Source: Alloalcanivorax balearicus MACL04 (lineage in GTDB: Bacteria > Pseudomonadota > Gammaproteobacteria > Pseudomonadales > Alcanivoracaceae). Taken from it: a stretch of 64,000 nucleotides of DNA. How positions within the stretch are numbered: the stretch's first letter is position 1; every line of letters starts with the position of its first letter. Below the pieces are notes generated by a model. That model saw only the letters and a program-made list of their open reading frames with translations, was not told the DNA's origin and did not search any database. Made by a program: the position numbers and the translations under genes. Positions 1 through 8,002 of this stretch are shown here, piece by piece. The stretch is from positions 248,001 through 312,000 of the forward strand of contig NZ_ARXS01000002.1 in the NCBI RefSeq assembly GCF_025532145.1, read 5' to 3'.

Positions 1-684
1 CGGCAACAGCGAGCACACGAACAGCAGAATGGTGTAATAGAGCACCGATTCGCGAGTGAAGGGAATGCCGTGGGTCACTGGCAGCATCGGGATATCGGCC
101 TTGGCGTACTCATCGGCCCGATGAATCGCCAGCGCCCAGAAGTGCGGCGGCGTCCACACGAAGATGATCAACACCAACAGCCAGGCGTGGGGGTGGAGTT
201 CGTTGGTCACCGCCACCCAGCCCAGCAGCGGCGGGATGGCGCCGGCGACGCCGCCGATAACGATGTTCTGTGGCGTGGCGCGCTTCAGATACAGGGTATA
301 GACAAAAGCGTAGCCGACAAAACCGAACAGGGTCAGCCAGGCGGTCATCGGATTGACCAGGAAGTACAGCATGGCCATCGACAGCATCGCCAGTGCCACG
401 GCGAATGCCACCGCCGCTCGCGGTGACAGCTTGCCCGCCACCAGTGGCCGCTGCTCGGTGCGTTTCATGATCGCATCGATCTTCTGGTCCATGATCTGAT
501 TGATGGCGGCGGAGGCCATCATCGCCAGAGACAGTCCGACGAACGCCGGGATAAAGATGTGCAGCGGAACCATGCCCGGCGGATCCGTGGCCAGGAACAT
601 GCCGGCCACGGCGGTCACCATCAGCAGCATGACCACGCCAGGCTTGGTCAGGGCCAGATAGTCTCGCCAGGTGGTGGTGCTCAT
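1..684 (-). CDS. ctaB: Protohaem IX farnesyltransferase (haem O synthase), 3' end beyond window
   Basis: Membrane prenyltransferase that adds a farnesyl group to haem b to give haem O, the precursor of haem A for the aa3 oxidase encoded nearby. Translating the minus strand from the ATG at 684 gives MSTTTWRDYLALTKPGVV, followed by the family signature region with NQIMDQKIDAIMKRTEQRPL, the Asp-rich prenyl-diphosphate site (NxxxDxxxD). The frame stays open to base 1, giving 228 codons; the family is usually about 290-300 residues, so roughly the last quarter is outside. It starts 5 bases after the ctaA stop, so the two are co-transcribed and probably translationally linked. Confidence 0.93.
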   Translation of the reverse strand, partial: MSTTTWRDYLALTKPGVVMLLMVTAVAGMFLATDPPGMVPLHIFIPAFVGLSLAMMASAAINQIMDQKIDAIMKRTEQRPLVAGKLSPRAAVAFAVALAMLSMAMLYFLVNPMTAWLTLFGFVGYAFVYTLYLKRATPQNIVIGGVAGAIPPLLGWVAVTNELHPHAWLLVLIIFVWTPPHFWALAIHRADEYAKADIPMLPVTHGIPFTRESVLYYTILLFVCSLLP

Positions 685-689
685 GAACG

Positions 690-1742
690 CTATTCCCCGT
701 TGGGGCCCGGTCGGGCGCTGGTGCATTTGACGTTGATGGCGCGGATGAACAGAACCAGGGTGATCAGCAGAACCACCGCGCCGAAGTTGTGCGCCACCGC
801 TATCTTCAGTGGCACGGAAAATACCACATTACCGATGCCAAGACCCACTTGCACCAGCAGTAACAGCAGGATCACACCGGCGAAATTGCGAAAAAAGGTA
901 CTGTGGGCACGGCGCAGGATACGGGCCACCAGGGTCAGCACCAGCAGCGAGACCAGCAAGGCACCGAAACGATGCATCACATGGATGGTGGTCCGGGCGT
1001 CGTTTTCCAGCACACCGAATTCGTAGTCGGGCAGGTCATGCTCGTGGCCCCAGAAAATAAAGGCATCGGCGAAATTGAGGTGGTCGGTCCAGCCGGACTC
1101 ACACACCGGCAGTTCGGTACAGACCACCGCCGCGTAGTTGGCGGTGGTCCAGCCGCCCAGGGCGATCTGCAGAATCACCGCCGCCAGGGCCAGGCCGGCC
1201 AGTGGCTTGAGGGTGCGGACATCGCAGTCGTTGAGAAATTCCGGCCAGCGGTAGAGACGGGCGGCCAGCAGCGACAGCAAAGTGAGGGTGGTGAAGCCGC
1301 CGAGCAAATGCAGCATGACGATGGTGGGTTGCAGCCCCATGGTCACCGTCCACATGCCCAGCAGGCCCTGGAAGATCACCAGCACTACCAGGAACAGCGG
1401 CAGCTTCAGCGGTTGTTTGGCGCGCTTGCGATTGATCCAGCTGAGCGCCGCGATGATCAGGATGGTCAGGCCCAGCACGGAGGCAAAGTAGCGATGGACC
1501 ATCTCCGGGATGGTTTTGTGGGCCTCGCGCAAAGCGCCGGGAGCCGTCGAATTGACATCGGACACGTGTGCCACGGCTTTCCGTACATCCAGGTGGCCGT
1601 AGCAGCCGGGCCAGTCCGGGCAGCCCAGACCGGCGTCACTGAGGCGGGTCCAGGCGCCCAGTGCGATCACGCCGGCGGCGAGGACAATGGCTACAATCGT
1701 CATGCGACGCAGCCAGATTTGGGAAAACGTCAGGGTTTGCAT
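690..1742 (-). CDS. ctaA: Haem A synthase
   Basis: A 350-residue COX15/CtaA protein of the inner membrane that oxidises the C8 methyl of haem O to the formyl group of haem A. About eight hydrophobic helices are visible. Conserved features include the RLSDAGLGCPDWPGCYG stretch near residues 33-50, EMVHRYFAS around residue 80 and HRFGALL in the second half, which supply the haem-ligand histidines and the loop cysteines. The next gene is ctaB, and upstream lie the SCO-like and SURF1 genes, so this is the assembly half of the oxidase locus. The start ATG at 1742 gives a normal N-terminal helix. Confidence 0.95.
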   Translation of the reverse strand: MQTLTFSQIWLRRMTIVAIVLAAGVIALGAWTRLSDAGLGCPDWPGCYGHLDVRKAVAHVSDVNSTAPGALREAHKTIPEMVHRYFASVLGLTILIIAALSWINRKRAKQPLKLPLFLVVLVIFQGLLGMWTVTMGLQPTIVMLHLLGGFTTLTLLSLLAARLYRWPEFLNDCDVRTLKPLAGLALAAVILQIALGGWTTANYAAVVCTELPVCESGWTDHLNFADAFIFWGHEHDLPDYEFGVLENDARTTIHVMHRFGALLVSLLVLTLVARILRRAHSTFFRNFAGVILLLLLVQVGLGIGNVVFSVPLKIAVAHNFGAVVLLITLVLFIRAINVKCTSARPGPNGE

Positions 1743-1837
1743 GATTTCGGGACCTGCTGGTGTTCATCCGATCAACGTGCGGGTTGGCCGCGCGGGATAA
1801 AAGCACGGGCCGCCCAAACAGTGGCGCCGGATAGGCG

Positions 1838-2452
1838 CTAACCGATCAGGGAGCCCTTGAGTGTCCGTTTCAAATCCAGGCGGATGTTCTCCGCCTCTTC
1901 CAGAGTGGCGTCCATGTCCTCGTGGGTGGGGTAACGCATGAAAATCTGGCCGTCGGGACTGACCAGATAAATATCCCCCACCGGTGAAGACTGACTCTCG
2001 CCGTAAGCGGCTTCGAGCGTGGTTTTCAGGGTCTCCAGGTCACCCTGGACCTCCTCCATGCCGGCGACATTGTCGTCCAGGAAAGCACGGAAGTCCGCAT
2101 CCGGTTGCCGGGTAAGCACCACGACCCGGCGTACGCGCTGCGCATCCTCGGTGAGTGCCAGGCGAACCTGGCGCATCTGATAGTAGAGGCCGTTCTTGCA
2201 GCGGCTGTCACAGCCGTCGCCGGCGACGTACATCATTGTCCAGCGGCCGCTCATGTCATCGGCCCGGTAGGGATCGTCGGTGCTTTCCACCAGGCCCAGA
2301 TCCGACACCGGAATATGCGGAATCAGCAACTGGCCCTTGTTCTGGCGCGGCAGTTCCCAGGGGTCGATCAGGTAACGACCGGCCAGAAAAAACAGCACGA
2401 AGGGGCTGAGAATGGCCAGCAGAGTGAGTCTGTTTTTGCTGCGAGGGGACAT
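1838..2452 (-). CDS. SCO-like membrane-anchored thioredoxin-fold protein of the oxidase locus
   Basis: A 204-residue protein with one N-terminal membrane anchor (residues about 8-28, LTLLAILSPFVLFFLAGRYL) and a periplasmic domain. The domain has a CxxxC motif (GCDSRC, about residue 80) and a late histidine (RYPTHEDM), the layout of SCO/SenC copper-delivery or thiol-reductase proteins. Sequence similarity to classic SCO1 looks weak, so the copper role is inference. In Pseudomonas an equivalent uncharacterised gene sits between the SURF1 gene and ctaA, as here. The start at 2452 lies 4 bases from the SURF1 stop. Alternative reading: an oxidase-locus protein of unknown biochemical role. Confidence 0.72.
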   Translation of the reverse strand: MSPRSKNRLTLLAILSPFVLFFLAGRYLIDPWELPRQNKGQLLIPHIPVSDLGLVESTDDPYRADDMSGRWTMMYVAGDGCDSRCKNGLYYQMRQVRLALTEDAQRVRRVVVLTRQPDADFRAFLDDNVAGMEEVQGDLETLKTTLEAAYGESQSSPVGDIYLVSPDGQIFMRYPTHEDMDATLEEAENIRLDLKRTLKGSLIG

Positions 2453-2456
2453 CGGT

Positions 2457-3206
2457 TTATAGGTCCAGTTGATCCTGTCGGCGTGCCTGCCGCCGACTCG
2501 CTACCAGAAAGACCACCAGGGCCGCCACGGCCAGCCCCAGCCACTGCAGCGCGTAAGCCTCGTGGCGTTGCGGGCTGATGATGGTTTCCGCGTCTTGCCA
2601 GGGTTTCGGCAATGGCGCCTGATCGCCCAGGCCTTGATCCGCGGCAAGGCGAATTTCAAAGGGCGCCAATTCTACCCCAAGTCGGGCGCCGATGGCTGCA
2701 AAATCCACCTTTTGTACCCGTAAAGGCCATTGATTGTCCGGCAGGGGGGTGTCCTTGAGCACCAGCGCGCGGCTGGAAGGCTCGTATATCGTGCCGTTCA
2801 CGGTGAGCGGGCCGATCACCGGCGGTACCGCGGGCAGCACAGCGCGGTCGTTGCCACGGGGCAGCCAGCCACGATTGATCAGCACCCAGCGGCCGTCGTC
2901 GGTGCGCAGCGGCGAAAGCAGGTAATAGCCGGCGATGCCCTGATTCATACGGTTGTCCAGCAGAACCGGGTGGGTGTTGTCGAGTTCGCCGCTGACGGTG
3001 ATGGGCAGATGCTGGCGGTCGTGACGGCTCAACGCCCCGGACAACGACAGCGGCGCGCCGGCGGCTTTGTCGGCCTGGTCCGCAAGCCATTCTCTCTTCT
3101 CGTCCGCGCGCTGCCATTGCCACCAGGACAAGCCCAGGCACACGGCAACCACCACCAGCGTGAGTGCGGTGGCAAGAGGGGAAAACAGGCGGGGTTTTCC
3201 GGCCAT
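2457..3206 (-). CDS. SURF1-family cytochrome oxidase assembly protein
   Basis: A 249-residue SURF1 protein with two membrane helices, one near the N-terminus (ATALTLVVVAVCLGLSWWQW) and one at the C-terminus (LQWLGLAVAALVVFLVAS), flanking a periplasmic domain. Family hallmarks are the WWQWQRADEK and LLDNRMNQGIAGYYLLSPL segments and WVLINRGWLPRG. SURF1 aids haem A insertion into subunit I. A longer frame reaches 3245, but the ATG at 3206 has a GGAGATC ribosome-binding site and starts directly before the positively charged leader of the first helix, so I chose it. The gene heads a SURF1 / SCO-like / ctaA / ctaB run and is divergent from the DUF2909 gene. Confidence 0.92.
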   Translation of the reverse strand: MAGKPRLFSPLATALTLVVVAVCLGLSWWQWQRADEKREWLADQADKAAGAPLSLSGALSRHDRQHLPITVSGELDNTHPVLLDNRMNQGIAGYYLLSPLRTDDGRWVLINRGWLPRGNDRAVLPAVPPVIGPLTVNGTIYEPSSRALVLKDTPLPDNQWPLRVQKVDFAAIGARLGVELAPFEIRLAADQGLGDQAPLPKPWQDAETIISPQRHEAYALQWLGLAVAALVVFLVASRRQARRQDQLDL

Positions 3207-3310
3207 GGGCGATCTCCGGGTAACGGCGGCCGGCGGAGCGTGCACTTCACCGCCGGGGGGCTACAATGGGCGCACATTGTACATGAACAGCGAGTGTGGA
3301 AGGTGCCTGT

Positions 3311-3562
3311 ATGTGGTGGGTGAAACTGATCGTCATCGTGCTGCTGGCCGCGGCCGTGGTCTCCCTGGGGCGGGCCTTGATGGCCCTGGTCCGTAATGAA
3401 GGCAAGGAAGGTAAAACCATGCGCGCGCTGGCCTGGCGGGTGGGCTTCTCGGCGGCGGTGTTCATTTTTATTCTGCTGAGCATGATGATGGGCTGGATCC
3501 AGCCCCACGATGTCAATCCGACCACCTTGTATGGCGAGCCGGTGCAGCAACAAGAAGAGTGA
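3311..3562 (+). CDS. Twin-transmembrane DUF2909-type small protein
   Basis: An 83-residue inner-membrane protein with two helices (about residues 4-24 and 43-63) joined by a short charged loop (RNEGKEGKTMRA). Small proteins of this type accompany cytochrome oxidase loci in Pseudomonas and relatives; their function is not known. A GTG at 3296 would lengthen it by five residues, but the ATG at 3311 follows GGAAGG at a good distance. It is transcribed away from SURF1 and is followed 30 bases later by rsuA, so it probably leads a two-gene plus-strand unit that interrupts the minus-strand oxidase locus. Confidence 0.8.
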   Translation: MWWVKLIVIVLLAAAVVSLGRALMALVRNEGKEGKTMRALAWRVGFSAAVFIFILLSMMMGWIQPHDVNPTTLYGEPVQQQEE

Positions 3563-3592
3563 GGGACGCCATATCGTGAGCAGGACCGAGCC

Positions 3593-4285
3593 ATGCGCCT
3601 GGATCGTTTGCTAAGCCACTCGCCACTTTATAGCCGCCGACGAAGCCGGCTGCTTATCAGTGCCGGGCGCCTGCGGGTGGACGGTGAAGTGGTGCGTGAC
3701 CCTCGCCACGAGGTGAGCACCTTCCAACGCGTGGAACTGGACGATGCCCTGTTGCAAGCCGGGCGCAGCGCCCGTTACTGGATGTTGCACAAGCCGGTAG
3801 GCGTGGTCAGCGCAACCCGGCATGACAGCCACCGCACCGTGCTGGATTTACTCGACGAGGCGGACAAACACGAGCTGCATCTGGCCGGACGGCTGGATCT
3901 GAACACCAGTGGCCTGCTGCTGCTCAGCAACGACGGGCACTGGTCGCGGCGCATCACCCTGCCGGAGCAGCGCAAACCCAAGGTTTATCTGGTCGACACC
4001 GAGCAACCGATCAGCGCCGACTACGCCGAGGTGTTCGCCCGTGGCCTGTATTTCGCCTATGAAGACCTCACCACCTTGCCGGCCCGGCTCGAACTGCTCG
4101 GCAGTCATCGTGCCCGGCTGACCCTGTTCGAGGGGCGCTACCATCAGGTCAAACGCATGTTCGGCCACTTCCGTAACCGTGTCGTCGCTCTGCATCGCGA
4201 GCAAATGGGGGAGATTCACCTCGATCCGAACCTGGCGCCGGGCCAATATCGGGCGCTGACGGCGGCGGAGATCGCCAGCGTCTAG
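3593..4285 (+). CDS. rsuA: 16S rRNA pseudouridine synthase (RsuA/RluB/E/F family)
   Basis: A 230-residue protein with an N-terminal S4 RNA-binding domain (MRLDRLLSHSPLYSRRRSRL, about residues 1-60) and the pseudouridine synthase domain. The catalytic aspartate motif is HLAGRLDLNTSGLLLLSNDG near residues 95-115, with LFEGRYHQVKRMFGHFRNRV in the C-terminal part typical of RsuA. The length matches E. coli RsuA (231), which modifies U516 of 16S rRNA. Assignment to RsuA rather than RluE or RluF rests on length and the S4 domain. It lies between the two halves of the oxidase locus, an unusual position for it. Confidence 0.88.
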   Translation: MRLDRLLSHSPLYSRRRSRLLISAGRLRVDGEVVRDPRHEVSTFQRVELDDALLQAGRSARYWMLHKPVGVVSATRHDSHRTVLDLLDEADKHELHLAGRLDLNTSGLLLLSNDGHWSRRITLPEQRKPKVYLVDTEQPISADYAEVFARGLYFAYEDLTTLPARLELLGSHRARLTLFEGRYHQVKRMFGHFRNRVVALHREQMGEIHLDPNLAPGQYRALTAAEIASV

Positions 4286-4345
4286 TAGGAAGCGGCATTG
4301 CCCTCCATCGGGCCTTGGAGACATAAATTCGGAGGCCGCTACAAC

Positions 4346-4440
4346 GCTGCTGTGGGAGCTTGTCCGGGCGGCGGGCCGCTGCAAGCGAATTGGGCTTTCG
4401 GACCCCCAAGATTCGCTTGCAGGCAAGCTCCCACAGCAGC
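4346..4440. repeat. REP-like nested palindrome
   Basis: Perfect 17-base inverted arms (GCTGCTGTGGGAGCTTG at 4346-4362 and its complement at 4424-4440) enclose a second inverted pair, GCAAGCGAAT (4381-4390) with ATTCGCTTGC (4411-4420). Bases 4409-4437 are identical over 29 bases to 38616-38644. The CTGTGGGAGC core resembles the repetitive extragenic palindromes of pseudomonads. No transposase of the REP-associated tyrosine type is in the window. Confidence 0.85.
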
Positions 4441-4660
4441 TCCGTAGCCCCTTCTGTGCCAGCGGTCGACGTGTTAACAGGCTGGCCCACAATGTTGTTG
4501 GAGTCCGCAAGACCTTCGTACAGACCCGCTTCGAGAAAACTGCAAGGTTCCGGGCTCCAATAGCGGTGAACCTTTCGGGAAAGGGGGCATCTCGTTGTCC
4601 ATCCCACCGTGGTTCCCTGGGAGCGGTTGGAAGAACACCCACGCCTGCGATTACCTCGAA

Positions 4661-4768
4661 GCTGATCTGTGTTACGCCTTTGCGGGACCCTGTCGAACAG
4701 GGACGTTCGACCGGGAGCCTACATGGACGTATTCACGGCGTTCCCGCAAAGGCGTAACACAGATCAGC
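4661..4768. repeat. Long inverted repeat with conserved ACGTATTCACGGCG core
   Basis: Two perfect 27-base arms (4661-4687 and 4742-4768; the left begins GCTGATCTGTGTTACGCC) surround a 54-base loop holding GGACGTATTCACGGCG at 4725-4740. The same 16-base core occurs inverted at 33333-33348, and a diverged copy lies inside another long hairpin at 33442-33457. It is in the gap between convergent rsuA and ctaE, so a terminator or mRNA-stability role is possible. Confidence 0.8.
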
Positions 4769-4821
4769 GTCCTTGATGGAGAGTAATCCCGTTCCTCTCA
4801 AAGCAGCCCATGAACCATAAA

Positions 4822-4848
4822 AAAAGCCCCGGCATTGCCGGGGCTTTT
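4822..4848. terminator. Bidirectional intrinsic terminator between rsuA and ctaE
   Basis: A 12-base-pair stem AAAAGCCCCGGC / GCCGGGGCTTTT with a 3-base loop, A-rich on the left and T-rich on the right, so it can work in both directions. It is placed to end the minus-strand ctaC-ctaD-ctaG-ctaE transcript 24 bases after the ctaE stop, and any transcript arriving from rsuA. The rest of 4286-4871 holds only the two repeats and no credible gene. Confidence 0.88.
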
Positions 4849-4871
4849 GGTGTTCGGGATGGCGGCGGCGG

Positions 4872-5753
4872 TTATAGCCAGTACACCACCACGAACAGGA
4901 ACAGCCACACCACGTCCACGAAGTGCCAGTACCAGGCCCCCGCTTCCCAGGCGAAGTTGTTCTCGGCGTCGAAATGGCCCTTGATCACCCGGATCAGCGT
5001 CACCGCGAGGAAAATGGTGCCAATGGTCACGTGAGCACCGTGGAAACCGGTGAGCAGGAAGAACAGGCTGCCGTAGATGCCGGCGTCCAGGGTCAGGCCC
5101 ATTTCAGTATAGGCATGGATGTACTCTTCCACCTGCAGACCAAGGAAGATTGCGCCCAGCAGCACGGTGATGGCCTGGAAGCCGATCAATTTGCCGCGTT
5201 TGCCAGCCAGCAAGGCGTGGTGGGCGATGGTCAGAGTGATGGAGCTGGTCAACAGGATGGCGGTGTTGATCGCCGGCAGGCCCCAGGCGCCCATCGCCTG
5301 GGTGGTGGTGCCGCCCGGCGTTTTCACCAGAGGCCACATGGCCTGGAAGTCCGGCCACAGCAACTCGTGAGTCATGGCGTTACTGCCAGCGCCACCCAGC
5401 CACGGCACGATCAGCCAGCGGGTGTAGAACAGAGCGCCGAAGAAAGCACCGAAGAACATCACCTCGGAAAAAATGAACCAGAGCATGCCCTGGCGATAGG
5501 AAATGCCCAGTTGATGGCTGTGCAGCCCGCCACGGGATTCCTTGATGGTGTCACGCCACCACAGCGCGATGGTCAGCCACAGCCAGGCCAGGCCGAAGAA
5601 GAACAGCGGCCGGCCCCAGGAACCGGAAAAGGTGTCCGGGTCGGTGGCCTGTTGAATGAAGTGCGCACCGCCGAAGGCGGTCATGAACAGCCCCACCGAG
5701 GCCACCAGGGGCCAGGGGCTGCTCTCGGGTACATAGTACTTATCGGTTGCCAT
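4872..5753 (-). CDS. ctaE: Cytochrome c oxidase subunit III
   Basis: A 293-residue integral membrane subunit of the aa3 oxidase with seven predicted helices. Conserved sequences include YYVPESSPWPLVASVGL near the start, GGLHSHQLGISYRQGM in the middle, and GFHGAHVTIGTIFL and WYWHFVDVVWLFLFVVVYWL at the C-terminus. A frame extending to 5774 exists, but the ATG at 5753 is preceded by GAGGAGA at a normal distance and gives the standard MATDKYYVP start. Subunit III lacks metal centres and stabilises turnover of subunit I. It is last in the ctaC-D-G-E unit and is followed by a clear terminator. Confidence 0.96.
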   Translation of the reverse strand: MATDKYYVPESSPWPLVASVGLFMTAFGGAHFIQQATDPDTFSGSWGRPLFFFGLAWLWLTIALWWRDTIKESRGGLHSHQLGISYRQGMLWFIFSEVMFFGAFFGALFYTRWLIVPWLGGAGSNAMTHELLWPDFQAMWPLVKTPGGTTTQAMGAWGLPAINTAILLTSSITLTIAHHALLAGKRGKLIGFQAITVLLGAIFLGLQVEEYIHAYTEMGLTLDAGIYGSLFFLLTGFHGAHVTIGTIFLAVTLIRVIKGHFDAENNFAWEAGAWYWHFVDVVWLFLFVVVYWL

Positions 5754-5780
5754 TGAATTGGTCTCCTCTACCACCGGGTT

Positions 5781-6356
5781 TTAGCGCACCACGGTGTCGC
5801 TTTTGTTATCAGTCCCGGTTACACGTTCGGTCACATCGAACATGGTGTAGGACAGGGTCAGGGTGGTGATGTGCTTGGGCAACTCCGGATCCAGGTAAAA
5901 AATCATCGGCATTTCCTTCATCTCCCCCGCCGTCAGTGTCTGCTGATCAAAACAGAAGCACTGGGTTTTGTGCAGGTAGCGCGCCGCCTGCCCGGGGGTA
6001 ATGGAGGGGATGCTCTGGGTGATGATGTCGTGGTCCTTGGGATTGCTCGCGTAGAAATTCACCAGCGTGATCTCGCCCGGATGCACGCGCACCCGGTGGG
6101 TTTTAGCGTAGAAGCTGCCGTTCACGCCGGCCCCGTTCTGGGTAATGAATTCCACTGTCACGACCCGGTCCTCCACCACGGTTTCCGGCGATTGGGTCGC
6201 CGCGGTGTTGGATGTTTTGCCGTTCAGGCCGGTGATGTCACAGATGACGTTATAAAAAGGCACCATGGCGAAGGCGAAGCCGAACATCGCCACCGCCCAG
6301 ATAAGGAGCTTCTTCAAAGTGCGGGCGTTGCGGGCCTGCAGATCGTCGTTGCTCAT
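5781..6356 (-). CDS. ctaG: Cytochrome oxidase copper chaperone Cox11/CtaG
   Basis: A 191-residue membrane-anchored copper chaperone that delivers copper to the CuB site of subunit I. It has one N-terminal helix (about residues 13-33, AVAMFGFAFAMVPFYNVICD) and a periplasmic beta-sandwich. The copper-binding pair is in TQCFCFDQQTL (CFCF motif, about residue 130), and EMPMIFYLDPEL is a further family signature. The position between ctaD and ctaE is standard in gammaproteobacteria. The start ATG at 6356 follows a GGAGGCACC ribosome-binding site. Confidence 0.95.
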   Translation of the reverse strand: MSNDDLQARNARTLKKLLIWAVAMFGFAFAMVPFYNVICDITGLNGKTSNTAATQSPETVVEDRVVTVEFITQNGAGVNGSFYAKTHRVRVHPGEITLVNFYASNPKDHDIITQSIPSITPGQAARYLHKTQCFCFDQQTLTAGEMKEMPMIFYLDPELPKHITTLTLSYTMFDVTERVTGTDNKSDTVVR

Positions 6357-6383
6357 GGTGCCTCCCTCTTTCCGTCGGATCCG

Positions 6384-7988
6384 TTACTTCACCACCGGGG
6401 GGGTGTCAAAGGTGTGGAAGGGGGCCGGAGACGGCACTTCCCATTCCAGACCTTCGGCGCCGTCCCAGGGCTTGGCTTCCGCCTTCTCGCCTTTCTTCAG
6501 GGCACACTGCAGACACACAGCCAGGAAGAACAGCTGGGAAAGACCGAACCAGAACCCGCCGATGGAGATCCAGAAGTTGTAATCGGCGAATTGCAGAGCG
6601 TAGTCGGCGTAGCGGCGCGGCATGCCGGCCAGGCCCACGAAGTGCATCGGGAAGAACAGCAGATTCACGGAAATCAGAGAGTTCCAGAAATGCAGTTCAC
6701 CCAGCACCTTGTTCGGCATCATGCCGGACCACTTCGGCAGCCAGTAGTAGGCGGCGGCGAACATGGTGAACACGGCGCCGGAGACCAATACGTAGTGGAA
6801 GTGCGCCACCACGAAGTAGGTGTCGTGGTACTGGAAGTCCACCGGAGTGATCGCCAGCATCAGACCGGACAAGCCGCCGCAGGTGAACAGGATGACGAAG
6901 GTGATGGCCCACTTCATCGGCAGCTCGAAGGTCATGGAACCGCGCCACATGGTGGCCACCCAGTTGAATACCTTCACCCCGGTGGGCACCGAGATCAGCA
7001 TGGTCATGTACATGAAGAACAGAGTGCCGGCCAGCGGCATGCCCACCGTGAACATATGGTGGGCCCAGACCACGAAGCTCAACAGCGCGATGGAAGCGGT
7101 GGCGTACACCATGGAGGCGTAGCCGAACAGCTGCTTGCGCGCGAAAGTGGGAATGATCGCCGACACGATACCGAACGCCGGCAGAATCATGATGTACACC
7201 TCGGGGTGCCCGAAGAACCAGAACACGTGCTGGAACAGAACCGGGTCGCCACCGCCGGCGGCATCAAAGAAGCTGGTGCCGAAGTGGCGGTCGGTGAGCA
7301 TCATGGTAACGGCGCCGGCCAGTACCGGCATCACCGCGATCAGCAGGAAGGCGGTGATCAGCCAGGTCCATACGAACAGCGGCATTTTCATCAGGGTCAT
7401 GCCCGGTGCCCGCAGGTTGAACACCGTCACGATCACGTTGATGGCGCCCATGATGGAAGAGATCCCCATCATGTGGACCGAGAGGATGAACAGATCGGTG
7501 GAGGCCGGGCCGTACTTGGTGGACAGCGGCGCGTAGAAGGTCCAGCCGAAGTTCGGAGCGCTCGGGTTGCCATGGCCGAAGGCGCTCAACAGCACCGAGC
7601 TCAGCAGAATGGTGAACGCGAACGGCAGAATCCAGAACGACCAGTTATTCATACGCGGCAACGCCATGTCCGGCGCGCCGATCATCAACGGAATCAGCCA
7701 GTTGGCCAGACCCACGAAACCGGGCATGACCGCCCCGAAGACCATGGTCAGACCATGGACGGTGGTCATCTGGTTAAAAAACTCCGGATCAACGAATTGC
7801 ATCCCGGGCTCGATCAATTCGGCCCGAATGATCATCGCCATGAAACCGCCGGCCAGGAACATGGCAAAGCTGAACCACAGGTACAGCGTACCGATGTCTT
7901 TGTGGTTGGTGCTGAACAGCCAGCGCTTCAGGCCGGTCGGGGCGTGGTGATGGTCGTGATCATCGTGTGCTGCGGCAACAGTACTCAT
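6384..7988 (-). CDS. ctaD: Cytochrome c oxidase subunit I
   Basis: The 534-residue catalytic core of the aa3 oxidase, with about twelve membrane helices. It carries the low-spin haem a and the haem a3-CuB centre. Visible signatures are GHPEVY, holding the CuB histidine cross-linked to tyrosine; WAHHMF, the other two CuB histidines; and HFHYVLVSG, holding the haem ligands. The N-terminal His-rich stretch (AAAHDDHDHHHAP) is common in this family. The C-terminus ends shortly after the last helix, with no fused subunit III. It lies between ctaC (15 bases upstream) and ctaG. Confidence 0.97.
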   Translation of the reverse strand: MSTVAAAHDDHDHHHAPTGLKRWLFSTNHKDIGTLYLWFSFAMFLAGGFMAMIIRAELIEPGMQFVDPEFFNQMTTVHGLTMVFGAVMPGFVGLANWLIPLMIGAPDMALPRMNNWSFWILPFAFTILLSSVLLSAFGHGNPSAPNFGWTFYAPLSTKYGPASTDLFILSVHMMGISSIMGAINVIVTVFNLRAPGMTLMKMPLFVWTWLITAFLLIAVMPVLAGAVTMMLTDRHFGTSFFDAAGGGDPVLFQHVFWFFGHPEVYIMILPAFGIVSAIIPTFARKQLFGYASMVYATASIALLSFVVWAHHMFTVGMPLAGTLFFMYMTMLISVPTGVKVFNWVATMWRGSMTFELPMKWAITFVILFTCGGLSGLMLAITPVDFQYHDTYFVVAHFHYVLVSGAVFTMFAAAYYWLPKWSGMMPNKVLGELHFWNSLISVNLLFFPMHFVGLAGMPRRYADYALQFADYNFWISIGGFWFGLSQLFFLAVCLQCALKKGEKAEAKPWDGAEGLEWEVPSPAPFHTFDTPPVVK

Positions 7989-8002
7989 CGCGGTCCCCTC
8001 CC

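Noticed and set aside
4360-4563. Short open frames in the gap between rsuA and ctaE
   Set aside because: They lie inside palindromic repeats and lack start signals.
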